Below, one piece after another: positions 23,101 through 34,175 of a stretch of DNA of 64,000 nt. Numbering within the stretch: position 1 is the first letter of the stretch; every line of letters starts with the position of its first letter. Source of the DNA: Adiantum capillus-veneris. Taxonomy: Eukaryota > Streptophyta > Polypodiopsida > Polypodiales > Pteridaceae. A model generated the notes under the pieces. The model was not told where the DNA came from. It searched no databases and worked only from the letters and a program-made list of their open reading frames with translations. The DNA lies in NCBI GenBank assembly GCA_014529385.2, contig CM043967.1, forward strand, positions 126,891,182-126,955,181, written 5' to 3'. The translations under genes and the position numbers were made by a program.

Positions 23101-24261
23101 ACGTCAACCTTTTACCATCCAGTAGAAGAAAATTATACACGCAAACTTCTATGTTATGCTAGGGCTATCCACCTGCAACCTTCTTGAAACATTCTTAGTC
23201 TAAGGTGAATTTTTGACTAGGTTCTTTGTATTAAAATCCTTTGGTTCCTATATCGCTTTTAATGTCTACTCAAATAGGTCATGAGAAAAACGATGAGTTT
23301 GAGAGTGAGGTTTTTTCTCGACGTAAGTTTCAAGTTAACCCTATCTTGAACAAGTCCCATGGTTTTTTTCCATCATTTACACTCTATGGAGCATCTCCAT
23401 TGAAGGTGTCGGAGTTTTATGTTCAAGAAACACGATCATCCCTTCTGTGAAGCTATCCCCTTACTCCCCTTCCCAATCGCAAAACAAGCTTTGAGATGAG
23501 CAATGCATATGCTTTCTACACTGACCCTTTCTTGAGTTGTCAATACTCGACTTTAGAATGTAAGACTTCAATTCTTAAGAAAAATAATCTTAAATTTTCT
23601 TTTATAGATTATGAAAGAGATGATGAGTGCTTATGCATGAGCAAGACCCTTTTTTATGAGTGATAGTGTAAGACAAGAAAATGTGACATTCCTAGGAGTG
23701 GGCATGCTTGTCTAGGGGAAAATGCTCATGTTATGAAATCTTAAGAAGTCCTCTTGAGTCTTGTACGATGGGATTTAGGCTTACCTTTACTCTTGTGGAG
23801 AGGATTAATCACGTAGCTAGAAGAGGCTTATGGTTTCAGGACCTTCCAATTGATAAGGGGGAGGAATAACCTTAATAAGAAGGAGATTCTCACTTCCAAG
23901 GAAAAATTCCCTTGATTAAGATAGAGCTACCCTTCAAAATTTAAGTCTCCTTGAGAGAACTAGTATTAACTTATTTGTATCACTATATAAATCTTACACA
24001 AATGCTCTTTTTCTCTTTGAAAGAAGAAAAATCCTATTTCTTAAATTTAAAGAAAAACTTGTGAAGTTTTCATAAAAGCATTATTTTTACAATAGATTAT
24101 AATGCCACTTTGAATAGAGTGGCTAATTCCAAAATTTTCCAATACTTAATTACCCATGATTATGTGGCAATTATCTCATGCATCTTAAAAATACAACAAG
24201 ATATTTTTGGTGGGGTTTAAGGATATGCATATATATTATCCTCATCCAACATACATGCTAT
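20158..24261. other. Gene-less spacer
   Basis: About 4 kb without a gene I can defend. Short frames at 20401-20634 (plus) and 21439-21666 (minus) have no recognised domain and no supporting neighbours. A PBS-like 12-mer is at 21808. Confidence 0.5.
21808..21819 (-). other. Orphan tRNA-iMet primer-binding-site match
   Basis: Minus-strand TGGTATCAAAGC, a 12/12 match to the primer site of G4 (58497-58508). Just above it, plus-strand TGAAGGCC could be an LTR edge. No LTR partner or coding sequence was found, so it may be a relic or chance. Confidence 0.3.
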
Positions 24262-24560
24262 TTTAGTATGATCTCCAGTCACGTATGGTTAAAGAGAGTC
24301 CTTCCTACTCTCTCTATTCCATATTAGTATGGTGATCTAGAGAACTTGAAATATAAGTATGATCTCCAGTCACCTATGGTTAAAGAGAGTGTTTTCTACT
24401 CTCTGTATGCCATATTAATTTGGTAATCTAGAGAACTTGAAACAACGAAACTTGAAATATAAGTATGATCTCAAGTCACCCATGATTAAAGAGAGTGCTT
24501 TCTACTCTCTTTATGCCATATTAGTTTGGTAATCTAGAGAATTTGAAACGACGAAACTGT
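24262..24560. repeat. Three-copy tandem repeat, about 105-120 bp
   Basis: Units start AAGTATGATCTCCAGTCACC near 24266, 24355 and 24460, then AAAGAGAGTG...CTACTCTCT, an inverted pair, then GGTAATCTAGAGAACTTGAAA. Units two and three also carry AACGAAACT extensions. No coding potential. Confidence 0.8.
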
Positions 24561-26300
24561 AATAACATCGGATTAGTGTTTGTAGGAACATGGTTATTTA
24601 ATAATTTATTCTTTTAAACAAAGAGAAATATTTCTTAGAAAATTAAAGAGCTTCAACATGAATTGATTTAGAATGGGAAATAACTCAATCAATGACAACA
24701 ACATGAAAAACATTTCTTAGGTGTATGTAGTAGTCTTCTCCTTGATTTTTGGGGATTATTTGAAGAAGTATGCTGGTTGTAGACTGCTCTCTCCACTTCT
24801 TTCCTTCTCTTGAAGACCAAAAATTCATTACTTGGAATGAGAGGATGAAAGGAGATAAGGGCGATTCAAGCTATTGAAAGCTTGAATTTTAGAGGAGAGA
24901 AGAGGGAGAGCATATTGACAAGCTCAATTATGGTTTTGGCCATGGCTACTCATGGAGAGATGAGTGTGTGTAGGAGTGTGTGTAGAGGGTGTGTGTGTAA
25001 GAAAGCTTAACTCTATGGATTGCTCAAATCTTACTCTCAAGATTTTCTTCCAAAAAAATGAAAGAGAGAAAGTAGTGGACTAGTGGAGAAGGGCTTCCTT
25101 TTATGCTTTTTTGATAAGCACTTTAGTTTATCATGAATAGCTTTTCAACCTTATCAAGGTAAGTTTTCTTACTTTTCAAAAATTCTTCAATAAGTTACTT
25201 ACTTACCTTATCCTTATCTTCCCTTTATTCTCATCTCTCATTTTTTTCACAATTTTTCTCTAAGAAAAATGCTAATTTCTCATGCATTGGTTAAGTCCAT
25301 GTTTCCACAACATCAATCAAAAATGTCACGTGAATATACTTTGGTGCTTAAATTTGGCCCGGTTTTTATTTTTTTAATCCAAATATTTATTATTATCATG
25401 TTTACTCCTTTTCTTTCAGTTTGGTGACTTTGAGGGGTTGGTCATGAGTACGACGAGTTAGAAGGAGGCCTTTACAAACTCCCAAACAAGAAGAAAGAGC
25501 TACGGTCAGCTCGTAACAATAAATGAAGGTGTTTAGGATTCTCCCACGAGCTATCCCTTTTTGATATAAAATATTTGTCCTTGGTTTGACTTTATCAATA
25601 AGACAACATCCTATATAGGTTACAACATATCTTCTATTTCTTTAAACAATCTTCAATTTCTTTGTAGACTTTATCTCCTTGAAGCCCCATCCTTTCCTCA
25701 CTTCCTTTACCCTTGTTTGAATTCTTAGAGAGTTACAAACATCTACTCTTCCCAGAGCAAGGTTCTTTGACCAGTCAGATGATATGGAGGCCCTTGCAAA
25801 ATAGCATAAGGGTAACTCTCTAGGTTCTAGAACACTTTCAAAACAACATCTGACTGTCTAGGATTACTAAAGCTTTTGGCCTCGGTCCCCAATTTTACAG
25901 TGTAATAGGATCACTCATTCATGGCTTTTCCAAAAGGTTATTCTTGTTGACATGATTTACCCTTCTTCTAAGATATACTTGTATTCGCATTTTGGTTTAC
26001 CCCTTAGGGATCCCTTTGTCTTCTCTCCTCATATCAGAGAGATTAGTGGAGCCATTTCTTGTCGTGTCATTCCGGTGGAAGAAAGATCTAACATGTGTCC
26101 AGCTTGTGACTCTTGCTATTGTGACCATGCAATGGAAGGTATGGTCGATTTGTAATTTTTTCCACCATCTTAGTATGCATTTAAAGAATAAGGTTGAATT
26201 TTTAATTCTTGGCCCCATAAGGTTATCTAAATAACTCCCTTTGTTCTCCTATTCTTTCATTTCTTAGCTTTTGTGATTATCGGGGCTCTCCTTGTTATAG
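24561..26300. other. Gene-less spacer
   Basis: AT-rich with a short TG-rich patch at about 24963-24998. Nothing recognised. Confidence 0.5.
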
Positions 26301-27898
26301 TTTTACCTTGTAAACATGAGTTGTATCCATCAAGTGAAGCCTCTAAGAAAGAAAAAATCAAGATAAGGTCAAGAGGATATAACAAAGATATATATTTTGC
26401 AATTGTATAGAGTGACTTTGAGTTAGAAGATTAATGATAGCACTAATCTCGTTGGAAGGGGAAAGGGGAAAACACCCAGCACACTCAATGAATGCCTCTC
26501 TATAGCCCAATGATTTCACAGCACCCCTATCGCCTAATAATCTCACACCCAGACACACAATCTAGCAATGACTATTGTCCGTGGCCGGTCCCGACCAACC
26601 CTAACTACACACACCCGATCACAAAGCATATCATTATGGCTCCAACATTAACCCTTCAGTGCACCTTTCTCTACATATAGGCAATTCAAAACTGATCAAT
26701 AACCTCGGACCTTTGCAAAAATCTATAGCATACACCCAATCTATGCCAAGCCTACATCCACCTTGCATACTCAATACCCAAAGAATGAATACTGACACAC
26801 AATACACAAGTAGATAAAGATGACATGAATCTGAGAGTACAGCAAGGAAATATCCTGGCAAATCCTTCCAAAAGTGTATACAATATGAAGATGTATTTCC
26901 TATCTCAATGCAACCTCCTTCGTCCTAGTGTGTGCCAGCCTTCAAAAACAATTTGAGGCAGACCCTTCAATTATACTCCCTCCCTTGATCTCCCAATATC
27001 TATAGCGCCACCCTATTGATACCCGTGGCCTCTTGGCTCTTCAAGTCCCTCCTCACGGCCCTGCACATCTCATGCCGCCTTTGCTCACTACCATCCTTTG
27101 TTCTTGGTGGCATCTACAAACTTCAGCCCTCTCGATTTGTAGCAACCAAAGCCCGTTCTTCACCTTGGCGGCCTTCAATTTCCTGTCCTTCGGCCAGCCC
27201 AAACCCTTCTCTATTGCTCCAATCCTTGCCACCTGTGGCTGACTCCCTTGCTCACGTGCAGCCTTCCTCCTTTGTAAGCAGCGCCACCTTGTGGCCCTCA
27301 ATCACCTATCAGCCCCCCTAGCCTTTCTTGCTTTGGCCACTAGCGATATCGCTAATGGTCACCTCCTCTGCAACTGGCCAACTTTCTTGCCATGCAACTG
27401 CCGCGCTCTCAAGAGCCATCCCCCTCTTGGTTGGCCTCACCTTCCCTGCCACCAGATGGCGCCCTTTCCTCATGCAACTGAAGATTTTTTCCCTCGCCCA
27501 TGAAGGTAACCAGTGGAGTCGATTTGCAGTAGCACCGCCATCTCCTTGCAATAGAGTTTTTTTTTCTTTTATATTCCTTATCTTGGCACAATTTCCCACG
27601 TGCCGGGCTGCCACCTTGAGCCATCTATTTTGAAGCCACGGCCGCTCGTCATAATGTCTGATCGAGAGATGACAGATATGTTTTTCAGGCACCTAGAGAG
27701 TCCTAAACTCGTCGAAAATGAGCAAGCATTCTACATACATCTTGGTACTATTGGATGGAGATATACATCAACCTTTAGTATCCTTAAGAACCCCAGTCAG
27801 CAAAGATTTTGAGCCACATTTGACCTGTTAAAAGCGACATTTGGCATACACATCCCAATCATATTTTCCGCAATCTGCATCTAGCACCTGTTCAAGCA
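26300..27898 (-). repeat. Possible 3' LTR of chromovirus G1 (lower edge unknown)
   Basis: On the minus strand, 200 bases after the G1 chromodomain, GATGGGGGAA is followed by TGCTTGAACAGG, which fits PPT plus LTR start at 27898. The GC-rich 27000-27600 part could be U5 or leader. There is no second LTR copy because the 5' half of G1 is missing, so both the LTR assignment and its lower edge are guesses. Confidence 0.3.
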
Positions 27899-27908
27899 TT
27901 CCCCCATC
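27899..27908 (-). other. Candidate polypurine tract of G1
   Basis: Minus-strand GATGGGGGAA just before TGCTTGAA. Confidence 0.4.
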
Positions 27909-28104
27909 AGGCGACTGATTTCCACACTACTGGCACTTCCATGGGTCCACACAGATTGGGTGCACCATCGTCCCTAATAAAACAGTCTGGATACATTGCT
28001 TGAGTGATATCATAAGTTTAGAAAGATAAATCTTGTAGTTGTAATAACATGGGCTAGCAAGGTTCAGTCTGGGCAAGAAAGAGGATTGTTCTTATAAAAC
28101 AATA

Positions 28105-29480
28105 TGAGGAAACTGAGAAATAATATGTTCCCAATCTTCCCAAGAGGAATCTTCACTGGGATAACCCTTCCACTGGACCAAAACTTCTTGAATTTTTTGG
28201 TGTCGTAGCTTCTGCTCCATTATGTCTAGAATATGCTCAAGCTCCATCAGGAATTCTTCCTATGTGATAAGGAGAGTATCCTCATCATTTAGGATATGCC
28301 AAGGATCTGCAACATAATCCTTTAGCAAGATAACATGAAAGACATTGTGCACATGCAAGTGAGGGGGTAGAGCAAGTTTGTAAGATTGGTCCCCTATCCT
28401 TCTCAGAACCTCAAAGGGTCCACAATATCTATTTGCTAGCTTCTTGTATTTTCCCAATTTAATTGAACTACTCTTTTTGGTATGACCCTAAGTAAAACTT
28501 TATCTCTTGCCTTGAAGATCTCGAGAGATCTCTGCAAATCAGCATAACTGTTTTACATATCACTTGCTCTCTTAAGGTTCTCGCTTATTGTTTTGATTTG
28601 GCGATCCATTTCTTCAAGGGTATTCTTGGTGGTAGGCACTAAAAGACTTGAGCCATCCATCCTGAGAGGAATGAGACAATCTTGTCCATAAAGAGCTTTA
28701 AATGGAGACATTCCCAAACTTCTACAGTAGGAAGAATTATAGGAAAATTCCACTAAGGTAGATATTTGATCCAAAGGCAAGGCTGCTGATTACAATATGA
28801 TCTCAACATATCTTCTATAACTTGATTAACTCTTTTAGTTTGTCCATTTATCTCTGGATGATAGGCTGAACTTAGGTTTAATTGAGTACCTAGGGATTGG
28901 AGCATGGCTTCCAAAACTTAGAGGTAAACCTAGCATCATGATCATTGATTATACTAGAAAAAATTCCATGTAATCTGATAATCTCTTTTACAAAGATTTG
29001 AGAAATATCAGCTGTGTAGAGGGAGTGGTTTTGATTGGGACAAGGTGAGCTACTTTGGTGAGTTTATCCACCACCACAAAAATTGATGCAAAATTTCTAG
29101 TAGTCTTAGGTAATCCTATTACAAAATCCATACTAAAAATTCATTGCAGGTATATCTAATGGTTGTAGCTTCCCAGGTGTTTTGACTCTTTTAGCTTTCA
29201 ACTTCTAGAATATCAAGCACTTCTTGATGTACTCTAGGGTATCCTTCTTCATCTTAGGCCATTAAAAATTTTGTTTAAGGGAAGCAAACATTTTGTGATA
29301 ATCTGGGTGAGCTGCAAGAGGACATTCATAAGCTTCTTTTACAATTTGTATCCTTAAGCATGTAGGTATGCATAGTCGGTTCTTGAAGAATAAGATTTCA
29401 TCTTGAATAGAATAGTCTTCTAGGTATCTTTTTTGAGCTTGATTTTGAATTTCTTGAATCAATGGACAAAATTGCTAATC
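28105..29480 (-). pseudogene. pol: G1 chromovirus integrase and chromodomain
   Basis: Reading the minus strand from 29480 down: an integrase zinc-binding region with LCIPTCLRIQIVKEAYECPLAAHPDYHK (29262-29400); a decayed core; an SYNSSYCRSLGMSPFKALYGQDC segment (28700-28750); then GKYKKLANRYCGPFEVLRRIGDQSYKLALPP and VHNVFHVILLKDYV, the GPY/F-type tail (28320-28457); and finally a chromodomain at about 28105-28225 with EVLVQWKGYPSEDSSWEDWEH. The chromodomain places G1 among the chromoviruses, where it is thought to target integration to chromatin. Several frame changes and stops separate the pieces. Confidence 0.88.
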
Positions 29481-30480
29481 GTTTTGGAGGGCATTTTGAA
29501 CTTCTTATGGCATGGTTGAATGAACTAGTGAAATGGCAAGAGCCACTACCCGTTGTCTTAGAGCATCTGCAACTTGATTTTCCTTGCCTGGTCTAAATTT
29601 GAGCTCAAAAGTGAATTCTTGTATAAATTCAACCCATCACCTTTGTTGCATATTGAGATCTGGTTGGGTGAAACTGCACTTGAGGCTTTTGTGGTCAGTA
29701 GAAAGCTTGAACATATGACCTAAAAGATAGTGTCACCACTTCTTGAGGGCATGAACCACAACTAGTAACTCAAGGTCATGGGTGGAATAATTCTTCACAA
29801 GAATCTTGAGTTGTCGTGATTCATAAGCTATGGGACGTCCTTCTTGCTATAGGATACCTTGTATGCAAGCATCCACTATCATTTCAAAGGTTCTCTAAAA
29901 ATTTGGGACTTTGAGGACAGATTCACTAGCGAAGATGTCCTTTGATTTTTTGAAGGCCATATCTCTATTATCTGACCAAATAAACATTTCCTCTTTCCTG
30001 GTGAGTTCAATGAGAGGGCATGTGATGAATGCATAGTTTTTGATAAGTACTCTACACCATCTTGTGAGTCCAAGGAATCCCCAAACTTTCAAAACAGACT
30101 TGGGAATGGGCCACTGGACTACAACTTCCACCTTAGTTGGGTTTAAAGAGAGGCCTTCCCTATAGAATATAAATCCCAAATATGCAACCTTCTCTACAAA
30201 GAAATAGAATTTTCTTCGCTTGGCGTAGAGTTGGGATTTTCTCAAAATTTCCAATGCATGGCGTACATGATCTTCTTTAGTCTTTGAATACACAAGGATG
30301 TCATCAAAGAAGACTAGAACAAAGTTATCTAGTTATGTCTTTATAAGGTCAATCATGAGACAATTAAATGTGGCAGGGGCATTGGTCAAGCCAAATGGCA
30401 TGACAATGAACTCATAATGTCCATACCTTGTATTGAAAGTTGTTTTAGGAACATCGCCTTTTCTGATCCCTATACATGTA
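29481..30480 (-). pseudogene. pol: G1 chromovirus reverse transcriptase (3' part) and RNase H
   Basis: Starts abruptly inside RT at about 30480 with [19 protein letters not shown], then [13 protein letters not shown], then the catalytic FFDDILVYSK near 30290-30315. The thumb region LYAKRRKFYFF and the LGFIFYREGLSLNPTKV segment follow (29895-30293). RNase H remnants extend to about 29490. The fingers of the RT, protease and gag are absent; immediately upstream on the same strand is G2 sequence instead. Stops and frameshifts show it is not functional. Confidence 0.85.
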
Positions 30481-30489
30481 CGTGGAATA

Positions 30490-32290
30490 CCTTATCCCAA
30501 CCGAGTGCTTTCAGTATTAGAGCTGAGATGAGAGCTTACTTAAGCTTCATGAAGGATTCTTCACATACCTCGGTCCATTCAAGTGCATAATAAAGCTGTA
30601 CATGGGTTTTGAAATTATAGCATACATGTAGATGAACCGTCGATAATATCCACAATGTTCCATTAAGGCTTGTACCCCTTTGACTGTTGTTGGTCTAGGC
30701 AAATCAGCAATGACACAAATCTTTTCAGTATCGGTAGCTATGACATTTTCAGACACTATATGTCCAAAGATTATCCCTCGTCTTCCCATGAATGTGCACT
30801 TTTCAGGGTTTAAGAAAATCATGTAAAGTCTACATTTTTCGAATACCTTTTGAGGTGTTCAAAATGATTAGTTCGGATTGACGAATGTACGCATAAATCA
30901 TCTATGTATAAATCCAAGAATTTTCGAAGATACTCTTTGAAAGCATGGCTCATCAATCTCTAAAATGTGGCTGGAGCATTAGTTAACCCAAACAGCATAA
31001 CGCGATAGGCAAATATACCCCATTCTGTTGCAAAAGCAGTTTTATGGTGATCTTTTGGGTCAACCAAAAGTTGATTGTATCCCGAAAAACCATCTAGGAA
31101 GCTGTAAGCTTCTTTTCCTGCCACTCGTTCTAAAACATGCTCAGTTATCGGAAGAGGAAAGTTGTCTCTAATGGTAGCTGCATTCACTTTTTGAGATTAA
31201 CCACACTCGTAATTTCCCATTCTTCTTAGGTACTACCACAATTGGAGACACCCAATCAGTGTGTTCAATTTCATAAATGAATTCATCTTCCTTTAGTTTT
31301 TCAATCTCTTCTTTGATCTTCCTGGCAAATGTTTCGTTATAAGTATATGGTCTCTGTCTACTTAGTTTCACATCATCTCTCATGGGTATGGTATGTTCAC
31401 AGATTTCTGGATCAACACCCTTGAGATCCTTGTAAGACCAAGCAAAGATATCCCGGTATTCCTTTAACAAGCTTAGCAAAAGCTTTTCTTCTTCTTCTAT
31501 TAGGTCATTTGCTATGTAAGCCGGTCTAGGATCTGAATCTCCTGGTTCAACCAAGTCTACCCTTTTAGCGTTTTCAAGTCCCTCGTAAAACTCGCCTTGT
31601 TTCCATAGTTACCTAACAGGTTGTTTGATTATGATTTTTCGATCTTGGAGAGTATAGTTTTTGTAATGGGATGGAACATGCATTACATCCTTACCATCCT
31701 CTTCCGTGGTTTCCATTTCGGTGGTGTATATCTCCTTTAGAGCTTTTTTCAACTCTTGATATTTCTTTTTCCACTCCACTCTAGTCATGAGTGGTTTTTT
31801 ATCCTGATGTTCTTTGTGAGTACCCTTCCTTGTTTTTCTTGATGTCTGAGACATTTTTGAGTCTCCATTTGAAAGATATCTGCAAGTTATTTTGTCCTTG
31901 ACCCAATCATTAGCATCTATCTGCATCAGGAATTGTGTTTTACTGGAGAATGATGGCATAGGTCGTGCTTTCATAATTTTAGTGTCTGTCTTTCTTATAT
32001 ACCATTTTTGTCTTCTTGATTTCTGGTTTGGAAAGTCAAAAAACTTTTCCTCCCTTCCTTTTAAGAGTAATTGAGCTCTTGTATGTTCTTTTTCGGATCC
32101 CGAATCTTCGGAGGTAGCTGAGTGTTCATTCAACTCATCAGGTGCATCGTAATAGAGGTCAAAAAAGACTTGTTGAGCTTTCATCAAGTCCTTTGTTTCC
32201 TCATCCTTGTTTTCAATGTTAAGGACTGACATCATTTGGATGGGAATTATGTCGTACCATCCTCATTGCAAAATTGAGTAGGCATAGACG
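30490..32290 (-). pseudogene. pol: G2 PR-RT linker, reverse transcriptase and start of RNase H
   Basis: From 32235 down: an acidic linker (EETKDLMKAQQVFFDLYYDAPDE; 32100-32235), then RT opening EYRDIFAWSYKDLKGVDPEIC at about 31440-31490, TDWVSPIVVVPKKNGKLRVW (31190-31270), FPLPITEHVLERVAGK and YSFLDGFSGYNQ (31060-31170), and [10 protein letters not shown] at 30960. The catalytic stretch follows with a decayed YIDD-like motif near 30900, and LRF-type GHIVSENVIATDTEKI (30720-30780). It ends in an RNase H start WDKVFHVHV at about 30490-30515, where it meets G1. Multiple stops and shifts mark it as dead. Confidence 0.85.
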
Positions 32291-32294
32291 TGTT

Positions 32295-34074
32295 TGATAG
32301 CGGGAAAAAGAGCAGTGCAATCGGGTGGCCTCTGTACTCGTGCACACTCCACAAACCACGCCTCATGCAAACAAGCAAAGAACAAAACAAAGGGGGCACC
32401 ACCCTAAATTAAGAGGTTTAGGGACCTCACACATAGTGCACATAGGCAAGTGAGACTTCTGGCATTATGATGGCATCAAAACATATGGCAAAACACATAG
32501 AAACGAAGCTTAGGGACCTTATGTAGCATATATATACACAAGACATTAGCTTAACAATACAACGACAAGGATATAGAGAAGCAAGCCAAGGATGGCATAA
32601 TCCCTTGTCAAAAACAATCAACCCAGCAAGTAGGTATGATCCTACTAGCAACACATCAATACCTTAGAGAATGATGGCGAGGATGGTGGCCATGGAGCAT
32701 GAGAGAAGACTCCTTATTTAGGTTTTAGGGCTAGTAATGTAGCATACTAGAGGGAGAGAGAGTAGATCTCCATCCATAGCTCCTCGTTGTGAGCAATGTC
32801 GTCATAGCTTCGTTGCTTAGTGAAGTGGGTGAAGTGTTGGTTTTGAGTGAGAGAAGGCCTCCTTATATAGGTTTCTGAGAGGGTTTAGGATTAGGGATAA
32901 ACATGCTTAAATCTGTTGATTGGGGTTACTTTTTGCTTAGGGTGGTCAATAGATTGAGGTCACCTGATATGTCACCATCAAGATATTCTCTAGAGTGATG
33001 TGAGAGGGGAGGGTAAATGCTGATTTTTCTGATTGTGACACATGGGGATAAGGCCTTGACCAGCATTTAAGAGCAGGTAAGGTGGCTGTTGAAACTGGAG
33101 GTTCTGCACATGTCAAGGGGGGACCTGCGGGGGGGAGGTGGCAGTTGGGTCCTCCTGAATATCAAATTCTCAAAAAATCCTCAACCATGGCTTCTTTTGA
33201 CATGTGTTCTTTGAAAAAATCAGCATGTCTCTTTTCAACTCAAAAGTCTTTATCCCTGTTGACTCACCTTTACCATAAGATTTTCCCCTTTTCTCCTCCT
33301 GTAACTGCATTGTTGATGCCCAATCACTGCTTCTAGTAACAGTAAATTGTTACCTACCAAATACTTATGGTGCAGTAAAAAATATTTACCATGGGTAAAA
33401 AAAATTTACTGTAGGTAAAAAGTGATTTGTATTTACCATGTAGGTGAAAAATATTTACTGTAGGTAAAAAATATTTACTGTCGGTAAAAAAGTGAAAACG
33501 GAGTATGCTGTGCTGTGAGTCCACACGAACATCCTCGTGTAAATTTCACTAGAAATTCACACCTAGAATGGGCTATTCTGTAAGATATAGGTTGTAGGCA
33601 TGCATAAGAGCTCGTTCCCACGTATCTTCTGTCCATGGCACTTTTTACTCTTTGGTGCTTGTGAAGTAGATTTTTCTTCTCTTTCGAGATCCCTTGGACT
33701 AGAGTATCCTCATCTCCCCAACAACTGACTGTGCCTTTATTGCATCTTCAGAAGGGGTCCTAAAAACCATGCATTAGTGTTCATGCAAACATCCATTGTC
33801 AGTAAGATTTGAGTCCACTCGAAAAGTTTGAATAAATGTTCTGGAAAGGGTTCTGGTATGTAGGCTTCATCTGTACAATCTCTTTCTAGGATACATTCCT
33901 CTCGTCTCAAGCTTCCATTTTCTGAAGCTCCACACATCGAAATAGGAGTGTCTTTGTTTAGCCAAGATGGAAGTTTAGTTTCAGCCGAACAGACTGAATC
34001 AAACTCTTGGATGGGTGTTTTCAAGAAATCGCTATAGGTGTGGTCTTTTAGATTGAGTCTTGTTATAGATCCCA
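32295..34074 (-). repeat. 3' LTR of G3
   Basis: 1780 bp; plus-strand ends TGATAGCGG and ATAGATCCCA. Versus the 5' LTR it lacks a roughly 18-bp stretch near 32560 and about 14 bp of a GAGA run near 32757. It carries an open frame at its minus-strand 5' end (33737-34076). Confidence 0.9.
33350..33495. repeat. Quasi-palindromic GGTAAA/TTTACC cluster in the G3 LTR
   Basis: Five or more copies of AAATATTTACTGTAGGTAAA-like units. The same block lies at 41838-41972 in the 5' LTR with small indels. Confidence 0.8.
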
Positions 34075-34076
34075 CC
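33737..34076 (-). CDS. Unrecognised ORF inside the G3 3' LTR
   Basis: An open frame of about 110 codons covers the first 340 bases of the LTR (U3 side) and ends with ...WFLGPLLKMQ and a stop. The first ATG within it gives a product starting MCGASENGSLRREEC with an acidic, aromatic-rich middle (YIPEPFPEHLFKLFEW). The 5' LTR copy (42220-42559) is also open and differs at only a few residues. I know no family it matches. It could be a chance frame in young DNA, or an LTR-encoded peptide. In this copy the frame even continues upstream to 34240 through the duplicated segment. Confidence 0.4.
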
Positions 34077-34137
34077 TGTTTCAAGTATAGATAGTCGTTT
34101 CCCCAATCTTTTAGATTGACTCTTGTTATAGATCCCA
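34075..34137 (-). repeat. 63-bp in-frame duplication at the G3 3' LTR edge
   Basis: 34075-34107 repeats the G2 sequence that flanks the other end of G3 (42558-42591). 34108-34137 repeats the first 30 bp of the LTR. Together they sit between the PPT and the main LTR and add exactly 21 codons (VGSITRVNLK then DWGNDYLYLKQ). Confidence 0.8.
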
Positions 34138-34148
34138 CCTTTTTTTTT
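34138..34148 (-). other. Polypurine tract of G3
   Basis: Minus-strand AAAAAAAAAGG directly before TGGGATC, the LTR start sequence. Confidence 0.75.
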
Positions 34149-34175
34149 GAAACGACTATGTACATGGTTGTTACC

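Noticed and set aside
26358-26861. Overlapping short frames near 26.4-26.9 kb
   Set aside because: No recognisable motif and poor agreement with coding composition; likely LTR or spacer.
27016-27692. Cluster of overlapping ORFs on both strands in GC-rich DNA
   Set aside because: High GC lowers stop frequency in all frames; no frame shows a domain, and the region may be LTR/leader of G1.
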